From an uncultured Flavobacteriaceae bacterium (GTDB lineage: Bacteria; Bacteroidota; Bacteroidia; Flavobacteriales; Flavobacteriaceae), in NCBI GenBank assembly GCA_913062575.1, contig CAJXVT010000004.1, positions 1 to 64,000 on the forward strand: a stretch of 64,000 nt of DNA, given 5' to 3'. Below the pieces are notes generated by a model. That model saw only the letters and a list, made by a program, of their open reading frames with translations, had not been told where the DNA came from and did no database searches. The number at the start of each line of letters is the position of its first letter. Position 1 is the stretch's first letter. Positions 54,062 through 61,441 of the stretch are shown one piece after another. The position numbers were made by a program, and so were the translations under genes.

Positions 54062-54349
54062 TTACATGTGCTTTACTTCGTCTGGTAAATCATAAAATGT
54101 AGGGTGACGATAAATTTTATCTTGTGCTGGTTCGAATAACTCACCATTATTTTCAGGATTTGAAGCGGTAATATCTTTCGATTCTACAACCCAAATACTT
54201 ATTCCTTCATTACGTCTAGTATAAACATCTCGCGCGTTTTCTAGAGCCATTTCTGCATCAGCTGCATGAAGACTACCAAAATGGCGATGTTCTAATCCGT
54301 TTTTGCTTCTTACGAAGACTTCCCAAAGAGGCCAGTTTTTTGTTGACAT
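54062..54349 (-). CDS. paaB: Phenylacetyl-CoA epoxygenase subunit PaaB
   Basis: This 95-residue protein has the full PaaB signature: WPLWEVFVRSKNGLEHRHFGSLHA, ALENARDVYTRRNEGISIWVV, and a C-terminal FYDLPDEVKHM. PaaB is required for a working oxygenase and links the PaaAC heterodimers in the complex. It starts 13 bases after the paaA stop. No unusual residues are seen. Confidence 0.96.
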   Translation of the reverse strand: MSTKNWPLWEVFVRSKNGLEHRHFGSLHAADAEMALENARDVYTRRNEGISIWVVESKDITASNPENNGELFEPAQDKIYRHPTFYDLPDEVKHM

Positions 54350-54362
54350 TTCTTATTAGTTT

Positions 54363-55316
54363 TTATACTGCTTGTTTTTGTTTTTGTTTTTTCTCGGCAT
54401 GTGCCATTGCTGCATCGCGAACCCATTCTCCGCGTTCCCATGCACCAACTCTTGCATTCATTCGTTCTTTATTACAAGGTCCATAACCTTTTACAACTTG
54501 CCAAAATTCATTCCAATCAATTTCCCCAAAATCATAACTTCCACGTTCTTCATTCCATTTTAAATCAGCATCTGGAATTGTAAGTCCGATTAATTCTGCC
54601 TGCGGGACTGTTTGATCTATAAATTGCTGACGTAAGTCGTCATTAGATTTACGTTTTAACTTCCACTTCATGGATTGTGCAGTATGTATGGATTCTGCAT
54701 CAGTAGGCCCTAGCATCATAAGACTAGGCCACCACCAGCGATTCAATGCATCTTGAGCCATTTCTTTTTGCTCAGGAGTTCCATTAGCCAATTTTATCAT
54801 GATTTCATAGCCCTGGCGTTGGTGAAAACTTTCCTCTTTACATACACGAACCATAGCGCGTGCATAAGGCCCATAAGACGTATTACACAAAGGAACTTGA
54901 TTGATAATTGCTGCACCATCTACGAGCCAACCAATTGCGCCCATATCTGCCCAACTCACTGTAGGATAATTAAAAATACTCGAATATTTTGCTTTCCCAG
55001 AGTGTAGTTGCTCATAGAGTTCATCTCTAGAAGTACCTAAAGTTTCACAAGCACTGTATAAATACAATCCATGTCCTGCTTCGTCTTGAACTTTTGCTAA
55101 CAAAGCTACTTTACGTCTTAGCGATGGTGCTCTTGTAATCCAATTTCCTTCAGGAAGCATTCCAATAATTTCTGAATGTGCATGCTGTGACATCTGTCTG
55201 AGGTGCGTCTTGCGATATTTCTCAGGCATCCAATCTTTAGGTTCAATTTTTTCATCACGAGCAATACGTTCTTCAAATTGAATTTCTAAATTTTTTATTT
55301 GTTCTTCACTCATCAT
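54363..55316 (-). CDS. paaA: Phenylacetyl-CoA epoxygenase catalytic subunit PaaA
   Basis: This 317-residue di-iron monooxygenase subunit adds one oxygen atom to the ring of phenylacetyl-CoA. Iron ligands are visible as two ExxH pairs, in [14 protein letters not shown] and [33 protein letters not shown] near the N-terminus is also characteristic. An alternative start one codon later (MSEEQ) is equally possible. It follows paaE by 13 bases, so electrons from PaaE and the oxygenase come from one mRNA. Confidence 0.96.
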   Translation of the reverse strand: MMSEEQIKNLEIQFEERIARDEKIEPKDWMPEKYRKTHLRQMSQHAHSEIIGMLPEGNWITRAPSLRRKVALLAKVQDEAGHGLYLYSACETLGTSRDELYEQLHSGKAKYSSIFNYPTVSWADMGAIGWLVDGAAIINQVPLCNTSYGPYARAMVRVCKEESFHQRQGYEIMIKLANGTPEQKEMAQDALNRWWWPSLMMLGPTDAESIHTAQSMKWKLKRKSNDDLRQQFIDQTVPQAELIGLTIPDADLKWNEERGSYDFGEIDWNEFWQVVKGYGPCNKERMNARVGAWERGEWVRDAAMAHAEKKQKQKQAV

Positions 55317-55329
55317 GTTGAGTTTTATT

Positions 55330-56400
55330 TTATACGTCGAAATCTACAACTACCTTTTCGGTAGTTGGGACTGCTTGACAACTTAATACTAAATTTTGTG
55401 ACACTTCTTTTTCGTCTAAAGCGTAATTGATTTTCATTTCAACAGAACCTTCAATCACTCTACATTTACAGGTGCTACAAACACCACCTTTACAAGCGAA
55501 AGGTAAATCTGCCCCTGCAGCCAATGCTCCGTCGAGAATATTATCATATTCATCTTCCATAATAAAATGAAATTCTTTACCTCCATCAACAATGGTAACA
55601 TCTGTCCCTTCAACTTTATGTTCCAATACTTCTGCAATATGTTTATTGTCTTCTGGATTTCCAGAAAAGAATAATTCATAATGGATATTGTTTTTATCTA
55701 AGCCCTTTTCTTCTAAATGATCTCTAATTAAGAATATCATGTCTTGAGGACCGCAAATAAAACAATGATTGGTATCTTCTATATCAATAAATGTTTTCGT
55801 TAAAACGTTTAATTTTTCTTTGTCAAATCGTCCATTTAAAAATGGAATATCACGCTGTTCTTTTGTTAAAAAATAAAAGACTTGAAAACGATTGAAAAAT
55901 TCATTTTTTAATTGCTCAATTTCCTCTTTAAAGATAATAGATTTTACCTTTCTATTTAAATAAAACAGTTTAAACGTACTATTAGGCTCAGACAGCAAAT
56001 GTGTTTTAATGATAGAAAGCATTGGTGTAATTCCACTTCCAGCAGCAAAAGCAATGTGATTTTTAGCAGATGCTGGCTCAACATCAATATAAAAATTTCC
56101 TGAAGGCTCCATTAACTCCAACGTGTCTCCACTCTTTAGTGTACTATTTGCATAGGTCGAAAATACGCCTCCTGGAATTTGTTTTATTGCGACTTTCCAT
56201 TCTTTATCAAGAGGACTAGAGCATAAAGAATAGGAACGACGAATGTCTTCTCCGTTAATTATTGCTCGCAAAGTTAAATGCTGCCCTTGAATAAAGTTGA
56301 ATGTATTTTGTAATTGCTCTGGAATATCAAAACTAACAACAACTGTGTCTTTAGTTTCTTTATAAACTTGAGCGATTTTTATTTGATGAAATTCAGCCAT
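55330..56400 (-). CDS. paaE: Phenylacetyl-CoA epoxygenase reductase PaaE
   Basis: This 356-residue reductase moves electrons from NADPH to PaaA. The FAD-binding site is [10 protein letters not shown], the NAD(P) site [17 protein letters not shown] and [10 protein letters not shown], and the C-terminal 2Fe-2S ferredoxin domain has the cysteines of [11 protein letters not shown] plus the Cys in VLSCQAV. It is the first gene of the paaE-A-B-C-D run, an order different from E. coli (A-B-C-D-E). A palindromic operator and a -7 element lie in the 77-base gap upstream. Confidence 0.95.
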   Translation of the reverse strand: MAEFHQIKIAQVYKETKDTVVVSFDIPEQLQNTFNFIQGQHLTLRAIINGEDIRRSYSLCSSPLDKEWKVAIKQIPGGVFSTYANSTLKSGDTLELMEPSGNFYIDVEPASAKNHIAFAAGSGITPMLSIIKTHLLSEPNSTFKLFYLNRKVKSIIFKEEIEQLKNEFFNRFQVFYFLTKEQRDIPFLNGRFDKEKLNVLTKTFIDIEDTNHCFICGPQDMIFLIRDHLEEKGLDKNNIHYELFFSGNPEDNKHIAEVLEHKVEGTDVTIVDGGKEFHFIMEDEYDNILDGALAAGADLPFACKGGVCSTCKCRVIEGSVEMKINYALDEKEVSQNLVLSCQAVPTTEKVVVDFDV

Positions 56401-56429
56401 TAATACTAAAGTTGTTTCTATAATTTAAA

Positions 56430-56453
56430 GTAGACTAACGATCGTTAGTTTAC
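56430..56453. promoter_or_regulatory. Near-perfect palindromic operator at the paa promoter
   Basis: ACTAACGATCGTTAGT (56434-56449) is a perfect 16-bp palindrome, extended to 24 bp with a single mismatched symmetric position. It begins five bases after the -7 element on the minus strand and so covers the start point. The TetR-family gene next door is the obvious binder. Confidence 0.85.
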
Positions 56454-56457
56454 TTGT

Positions 56458-56465
56458 CAAAAGTA
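56458..56465 (-). promoter_or_regulatory. TAnnTTTG -7 element for paaE
   Basis: TACTTTTG on the minus strand matches the consensus perfectly and lies five bases upstream of the operator, 57 bases before the paaE start. Repressor on the operator would block initiation. Confidence 0.6.
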
Positions 56466-56477
56466 CAAAAATTATTT

Positions 56478-57050
56478 TTACTTATTCAAAATCCCATTAA
56501 TTAAAACCTTACTAAGGTTATCAGACAGCTCTTTAGGATTAATCTCCTCCATTTTAGGAATCCATAAATACAAATGTCTTAAAGTAGATAACATAGAAAA
56601 CAACGTAACTTCTGGGTTCGAATTTATCAATTCTCCAGACTGAACGCCATTATTAATAATAGCTCTAAAATTATCTTCATAGCTATTTCGTAATTCTAGA
56701 TAATAAGTGATTCCGTTTTCCAAGTGCATCCAGTTATTATTTAACGATGCCATCTCGTATTGATTTCTATAAGCAATATCTACATGCAGCGCTACAATTT
56801 GATGAAGTTTACTGATGTTATTTTCATTTGAAGAATAAATAACAGTCATTCTTTTAGTAAATTCTTCTGCAAGGGAAATGATAATTATTTTTAAAATATC
56901 TTGCTTTGATTCAATATGATTATACAAACTAGCTGCTTTGATATCTAGTTCTTTTGCGATATCTCGCATACTCACCGCCGCGTACCCTTTATCTTTAAAA
57001 AGTTTTGCTGAAATTTGGATGATCTGCTCCTTACGTGTTTCTTTTTTCAA
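56478..57050 (-). CDS. TetR/AcrR-family repressor of the paa operon (PaaR-like)
   Basis: This 190-residue regulator has the TetR helix-turn-helix at the N-terminus (RKEQIIQISAKLFKDKGYAAVSMRDIAKELDIKAASLYNHIESK) and a helical ligand domain after residue 60. Phenylacetate operons are often repressed by TetR proteins that release DNA on binding phenylacetyl-CoA. It sits just upstream of paaE on the same strand, and a 24-bp palindrome at the paaE promoter is its likely site. The ligand and its self-regulation are inferred. Confidence 0.9.
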   Translation of the reverse strand: MKKETRKEQIIQISAKLFKDKGYAAVSMRDIAKELDIKAASLYNHIESKQDILKIIIISLAEEFTKRMTVIYSSNENNISKLHQIVALHVDIAYRNQYEMASLNNNWMHLENGITYYLELRNSYEDNFRAIINNGVQSGELINSNPEVTLFSMLSTLRHLYLWIPKMEEINPKELSDNLSKVLINGILNK

Positions 57051-57103
57051 ACATAAAAAATTTAAGTAAATATCGACAATTTAAATATATTGAAATAAGA
57101 TAA

Positions 57104-57943
57104 TTATTTTTTTAAACTGAACTGGTACAAGTTCCCTTTTGTAGACATTGAATATTCATCTGTAATAAACAATGTGTTTTCATCTTTATAACAAACCCCT
57201 TCTTTCTGAGAAGTATGTCCTAATGGAAGCTCCTTTAGTTTTCCTGAGAAAAAATCATCACTAGTAAAGTCGGTCAATACAAAAACAGATTTGTGACTTA
57301 GCAAAACCACCTTTTTTCCATCTTCAGAGATATCTGCTGCTGTAATTCTACAATTTACACTATTACAAAAAGAGTATTCAGAAACAAATTCTGCTACATG
57401 TTTTCCTTTTACATTAGGCACCTTAAACAATAGTGTTCTCCTTAATTTTTTCTTTTGTCTACTTTTTGTAAAAATGTAAAAATATCCTTGATGATAGATA
57501 ACCCCCTCGGCATCAAAAGAAACTTTCTTTTTTTTTGCTAACTTCGGATATTCAAAGCTGATTTTTTCTACTTCAACTTTATCATTATTTAATACATCTT
57601 GATTGGCTATTTTAAGAATGGTAAGTTTTTTTCTCTTTTGGCTATTATTCCCAAAATCCCCAATATATAAATTGCCTTCCTCGTCAGAAGTTAGATCTTC
57701 CCAATCGTAATTCTTTGCATTTACAGTAACAACCTTTTCAATTTTTCCCTGCTGATTTACTCCAAACACTTCTGATTTGTTTCCAGAGTCATTGATCATC
57801 CAAATCAGGTCCGAATTGGAAAGCATTTCATTTCCAGAAACTTCTTTTAATGATTTTGACAAATCAGCAACCAGAGTTAACTGCCCAAAATCAGTGCATG
57901 AAATAAAGATGAGAAATAGAAAGTATACATGAGATTTTCTCAT
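57104..57943 (-). CDS. Exported beta-propeller-like protein, unknown
   Basis: This 279-residue protein has a hydrophobic lead with a cysteine (IFISC, Cys16), probably lipidated. The rest shows repeated beta-blade patterns: LIWMINDSGNKSEVFGV, EDLTSDEEGNLYIGDFGNN, SFDAEGVIYHQGYFYIFTKS, ITAADISEDGKKVVLLSHK, EGVCYKDENTLFITDEYS. This suggests a propeller of about five or six blades that may bind a ligand. I do not recognise the exact family. It closes the minus-strand run from the M23 peptidase, ten bases after the Gly-rich TPM gene. Confidence 0.75.
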   Translation of the reverse strand: MRKSHVYFLFLIFISCTDFGQLTLVADLSKSLKEVSGNEMLSNSDLIWMINDSGNKSEVFGVNQQGKIEKVVTVNAKNYDWEDLTSDEEGNLYIGDFGNNSQKRKKLTILKIANQDVLNNDKVEVEKISFEYPKLAKKKKVSFDAEGVIYHQGYFYIFTKSRQKKKLRRTLLFKVPNVKGKHVAEFVSEYSFCNSVNCRITAADISEDGKKVVLLSHKSVFVLTDFTSDDFFSGKLKELPLGHTSQKEGVCYKDENTLFITDEYSMSTKGNLYQFSLKK

Positions 57944-57953
57944 AAGTCACGTT

Positions 57954-58772
57954 TTACCAACTTCCTCCAGCTCCACCTCCACTAAAACCTCCGCCTCCGA
58001 AGCCTCCACCGAAACCGCCACCAAATCCACCAGATGAACCGCTGCCTCCGCCAAAACCTCCGCGACTTCCACCAAGACTATTACCTACACTACTCAAAAT
58101 AATAGCATCTAGAATAGAGAATCCTCCGCTGCGTTTTCCACCTCTTCCTCCTTTACCTCCACCTTTATTTCGGTTTGACATAATGATAAACAGAATGATG
58201 AAAAATATAATTGGTATAATTCTAAAAAAGCTAGAAGACTTTTTACTCTTCGTTTGTTTTCTAGTTCCTTTATATTCTCCTTTTAATACTTCAAAAATGG
58301 CATCAGAAGCTTTGTCTAAACCACTATAATAATCACCATTTTTAAATTCTGGTATAATTATGTTTCTTGTCAATTCTCCAGTTATACCTGCTGTTAATAA
58401 ATGTTCAACTCCATATCCGGGCGAAATCCATATTTTTCTATCGTCTCTAGCTAATAAAATAAAAACTCCATTATCTTCTTTTGCTTGACCAACTCCCCAC
58501 TTTTGAGCCCATCTTGAAGACAAAATCCCAATACTTTCTCCTTTTGTAGATTTTATAATTGCAACAACTATTTGTGTAGAAGTAGTATCTGAATATCGAA
58601 TTAATTTTGCTTCTAAATTTTGCTTCTCTAAATTCGACAAAAGTTTATAATAATCATAAACACTTGTTTGAAGTTTAGGTTTCGCAGGGATTTCATACTG
58701 TCCAACAATTGTTTGAACTGCAAAAAAACTTAGAAATAAAGCTACTATTTTTAATTGATTTTTTAATCGCAT
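57954..58772 (-). CDS. TPM-domain membrane protein with glycine-rich tail (YgcG type)
   Basis: This 272-residue protein has a signal peptide ending at IVGQ, a TPM domain (VYDYYKLLSNLEKQNLEAKL, TQIVVAIIKSTKGESI, KEDNGVFILLARDDRKIWIS, GYGVEHLLTAG) thought to face the periplasm, one membrane helix (IIPIIFFIILFIIM), and a Gly/Ser-rich tail ending FSGGGAGGSW. Such YgcG proteins commonly sit beside LemA. Function is unresolved; links to photosystem repair exist for plant relatives. It overlaps by one base the stop of the second TPM gene. Confidence 0.88.
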   Translation of the reverse strand: MRLKNQLKIVALFLSFFAVQTIVGQYEIPAKPKLQTSVYDYYKLLSNLEKQNLEAKLIRYSDTTSTQIVVAIIKSTKGESIGILSSRWAQKWGVGQAKEDNGVFILLARDDRKIWISPGYGVEHLLTAGITGELTRNIIIPEFKNGDYYSGLDKASDAIFEVLKGEYKGTRKQTKSKKSSSFFRIIPIIFFIILFIIMSNRNKGGGKGGRGGKRSGGFSILDAIILSSVGNSLGGSRGGFGGGSGSSGGFGGGFGGGFGGGGFSGGGAGGSW

Positions 58773-59209
58773 TACCCTTTAGAGATTTCGTTAGACAATT
58801 CGTTTGTGTCATCAGTTTGATAAGGGAAAAAGTGTTTCAATTGTTCTCCAGCATTTAAAATACCGGCAACAATTCCTCTTTTAAAGTCTCCTTTTTTAAA
58901 GTGTGATGCCATAATATCTCTGGTACAGTCCCAAAAATCATTCGCAACAACGTTGTCAATCCCTTCATCACCACAAATTGCAAATTGATGGTCATTCGCT
59001 GCTATATACAATAGCACTCCATTTCGTTGCTCTGTAGCATGCATTTTTAGTTCTCCAAAAACTTCCAAAGCTCTATCATAAGGTTCACTTTTTGACGTTG
59101 CTTCGATATGAATACGTATCTCTCCAGAAGTATTTAATTCAGCTGTTTGAATTGCTGCTACAATTTCTTGTTCTTCTTCTTTTGATAAAAACTGATTGTC
59201 TTTTGCCAT
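58772..59209 (-). CDS. Cytosolic TPM-domain protein
   Basis: This 145-residue protein has only the TPM domain (EQEIVAAIQTAELNTSGEIRIHIE, NGVLLYIAANDHQFAICGDEGI, DFKRGIVAGILNAGEQLK), with neither signal peptide nor membrane helix. It lies between lemA and the exported TPM gene and shares one base of overlap with each, so all three are translationally coupled. The two TPM proteins thus come from one operon but are expected in different compartments. Confidence 0.88.
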   Translation of the reverse strand: MAKDNQFLSKEEEQEIVAAIQTAELNTSGEIRIHIEATSKSEPYDRALEVFGELKMHATEQRNGVLLYIAANDHQFAICGDEGIDNVVANDFWDCTRDIMASHFKKGDFKRGIVAGILNAGEQLKHFFPYQTDDTNELSNEISKG

Positions 59210-59814
59210 TACTCTTTTTTATTGAAGTCAAAATTTACATCTGGGGCCTTATCTGCACCTTCAACAGATTTAAAATAAGGTTTTGCATCAAAACCAAACC
59301 AACCTGCAAATATTGAATTTGGAAATGTTTTTATATGAGTATTATATGGTCTTGTAGCTTCATTAAAACGAGTTCTAGCGGTCAGAATTTGGTTTTCTGT
59401 ACTTGCTAATTCATCTTGTAGTTTTAAGAAATTTTGATTTGATTTTAAATCAGGATATCTTTCTACTGTCACTAACAAACTTTTCAAAGCACCACTTAAT
59501 CCACCTTGAACTTTATTAAAGGCTGCTAATTGTGCTGGCGTTACATTTGAAGGATCTATATTAATAGAAGTTGCTTTTGCTCTAGCTTCAATCACTGCTG
59601 TTAGCGTATTCTTTTCAAAATCAGCAGCTCCTTGTACTGTTTTCACTAAGTTTCCAATCAAATCATTTCTTCGTTGGTACGTTGTTTCTACATTCCCCCA
59701 AGACTCTTCAATAGTTTCATTTAGTTCTACCGCTGTATTGTTAAATCCAGCGGTCATTTTGTAGCCTACAAAGACTAGTATAACTATAATAATTAACGGT
59801 AACCATTTTTTCAT
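59209..59814 (-). CDS. LemA family membrane protein
   Basis: This 201-residue protein has an N-terminal anchor (WLPLIIIVILVFVGY) and a long helical bundle with the LemA pattern (WGNVETTYQRRNDLIGNLVKTVQG, LKSNQNFLKLQDELASTENQI, RTRFNEATRPYNTHIKTFPNSIFAGWFGF). LemA proteins are widespread and of uncertain role. It starts the lemA-TPM-TPM group and lies 19 bases after the MerR gene. The conserved neighbourhood is typical of Bacteroidota. Confidence 0.93.
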   Translation of the reverse strand: MKKWLPLIIIVILVFVGYKMTAGFNNTAVELNETIEESWGNVETTYQRRNDLIGNLVKTVQGAADFEKNTLTAVIEARAKATSINIDPSNVTPAQLAAFNKVQGGLSGALKSLLVTVERYPDLKSNQNFLKLQDELASTENQILTARTRFNEATRPYNTHIKTFPNSIFAGWFGFDAKPYFKSVEGADKAPDVNFDFNKKE

Positions 59815-59833
59815 AATTCTACTTCTTTAAATT

Positions 59834-60163
59834 TTATAATTGATTTTTTATTTTAATAAGTTCTGCTTTTACTCCTTCAAGTCTACTAATAATTTCGTGA
59901 TTGTTAATCGTACTATCCGGGTTTTTCTTTAATTTTTGTTTTGCGCCATCTAAGGTAAATCCACGTTCTTTTACAAGATTATAAATCAGCTTAAAATTAG
60001 CAACATCTTCTTGGGTAAATAGCCGATTTCCTTTGGCATTTTTTTTTGGTTTTATAATATCAAATTCCTTCTCCCAAAAGCGAACCAAAGATGTATTTAC
60101 ATCAAAAGCTTTCGCAACTTCTCCTATTTTGTAATACCTTTTTTCTGGTAAATCTATGTGCAT
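59834..60163 (-). CDS. MerR-family transcriptional regulator
   Basis: This 109-residue protein has a MerR winged helix (RYYKIGEVAKAFDVNTSLVRFWEKEFDIIKPKKNAKGNRLF) followed by a short helix. It lacks the usual cysteine-rich effector region, so the signal is unknown. It sits between the M23 peptidase (31-base gap) and lemA on one strand, so it may control or be part of the same transcript. Its length is at the short end of the family. Confidence 0.9.
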   Translation of the reverse strand: MHIDLPEKRYYKIGEVAKAFDVNTSLVRFWEKEFDIIKPKKNAKGNRLFTQEDVANFKLIYNLVKERGFTLDGAKQKLKKNPDSTINNHEIISRLEGVKAELIKIKNQL

Positions 60164-60194
60164 GTTTTATTTGAAATCTAGATTTTAAAAGAAG

Positions 60195-61166
60195 TTAATC
60201 GTACGATTGCCCTTCCAATTCAGCAACTTTTAACATGGCAGCAAATTCTTCTGCTGTTAAACTTCCATAATAGAAGTTAATTGGATTTATATGACGTCCA
60301 TTTTTACGAACTTCGTAATGTAAATGAGGTGCTTTAGATCTTCCTGTGCTTCCAACATATCCAATCAAATCTCCTCGTTTTACCTTTTGCCTTCTTCTTA
60401 CAACATATTTTGTCATGTGTCCATACAACGTAACATATCCAAAACCATGATCAATTCTTACATGTCTTCCATAACCAACTGCTCTACCATCTGCTCTAAT
60501 TACAACACCATCTCCAGATGCATAAATAGGTGTTCCTTGTGGAGCCGTAAAATCCATTCCTTTATGAAATTTACGTGCTTTGGTAAATGGATCGTTTCTC
60601 CATCCATAACCAGAAGCCATTCTAGATAAATGCTGGTTACTTATAGGTTGAATTGCCGGAATAGAAGCCAACATTTTTGCTTTTGATTTTGCCAATTTCA
60701 CAATTTCATCCAAAGAATTAGATTGTACTGACAATTGTTTATCTAAAATATCTAACTCTTTAGTTGCCTTTTTAATCATTGAAGAATTGTCAAATCCTTC
60801 TAAATATCTATATCTATTTACTCCACCAAAACCTGCTTTACGCTGTTCTTCCGGAATCGGGTTTGCTTCAAAAAATACTCGATATACATTATTATCTCTC
60901 TCTTGCAACTCCGTTAAAACATTGGAGTTTTCTTCGATACGCTTGGTCAATAAATCGTAATGTAGCTGTAAATTATCAAACTCTCTCTTTTGAGCTCTTT
61001 CATTTGGCGACATTAAAAATTGGCTAAAGCCAATAAAACCAAAGAATGCAACTAAAACGATTGCTATTAGAACAAAACTTGTTTTTCTAAAAACATCCTT
61101 TTTCTTACGCTCAATCTTTCTGTACGATAATGTGTCTGCGTCATAATAATATTTTACTTTTGCCAT
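60195..61166 (-). CDS. M23-family (LytM) peptidoglycan metallopeptidase
   Basis: This 323-residue protein has a basic N-terminus, one membrane helix (about residues 30-52) and a coiled-coil stalk, then the LytM domain with HKGMDFTAPQGTPIYASGDG (His and Asp zinc ligands), GYVTLYGHM, and KAPHLHYEV, where the HxH provides the last ligand and the base. The site is complete, so it should cleave peptide cross-links. It is anchored in the inner membrane facing the periplasm. It starts a minus-strand run and is divergent from alaS. Confidence 0.93.
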   Translation of the reverse strand: MAKVKYYYDADTLSYRKIERKKKDVFRKTSFVLIAIVLVAFFGFIGFSQFLMSPNERAQKREFDNLQLHYDLLTKRIEENSNVLTELQERDNNVYRVFFEANPIPEEQRKAGFGGVNRYRYLEGFDNSSMIKKATKELDILDKQLSVQSNSLDEIVKLAKSKAKMLASIPAIQPISNQHLSRMASGYGWRNDPFTKARKFHKGMDFTAPQGTPIYASGDGVVIRADGRAVGYGRHVRIDHGFGYVTLYGHMTKYVVRRRQKVKRGDLIGYVGSTGRSKAPHLHYEVRKNGRHINPINFYYGSLTAEEFAAMLKVAELEGQSYD

Positions 61167-61232
61167 AATCTTAAATGTACTATTTTTGTTCCTTTAACAA
61201 GAGCATCATTAATGTTCTTATTAGATAACAGG

Positions 61233-61240
61233 CAAATTTA
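61233..61240 (-). promoter_or_regulatory. TAnnTTTG -7 element for the M23 gene
   Basis: TAAATTTG on the minus strand is a perfect match and gives a leader of about 60 bases for the M23 gene. It may drive the run through merR, lemA and the TPM genes. Confidence 0.5.
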
Positions 61241-61305
61241 CAAAATGTTTTATAACTACCTTTTATTGTAGCTTATTTAAACATTAATAAACATTTTTAG
61301 ATACT

Positions 61306-61350
61306 CATTTTGCAAACTCTATTTTATATGTAGTCGAGTTGAGCAAAATG
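61306..61350. repeat. Imperfect inverted repeat upstream of alaS
   Basis: CATTTTGCAAACTC (61306-61319) is matched by GAGTTGAGCAAAATG (61336-61350), with one extra base and one mismatch, around a 16-base loop. Downstream a small hairpin GGGC TATC GCCC (61402-61413) could alternatively pair with AGGGC at 61377-61381. Together they may shape the alaS leader, or be remnants of repeats. Confidence 0.5.
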
Positions 61351-61441
61351 TTACAAAATTAAAGAACCTCTACATAAGGGCACGAGGTAATAAATACAGT
61401 TGGGCTATCGCCCTGCGATTAAAGTATAGAAATTGACATCT

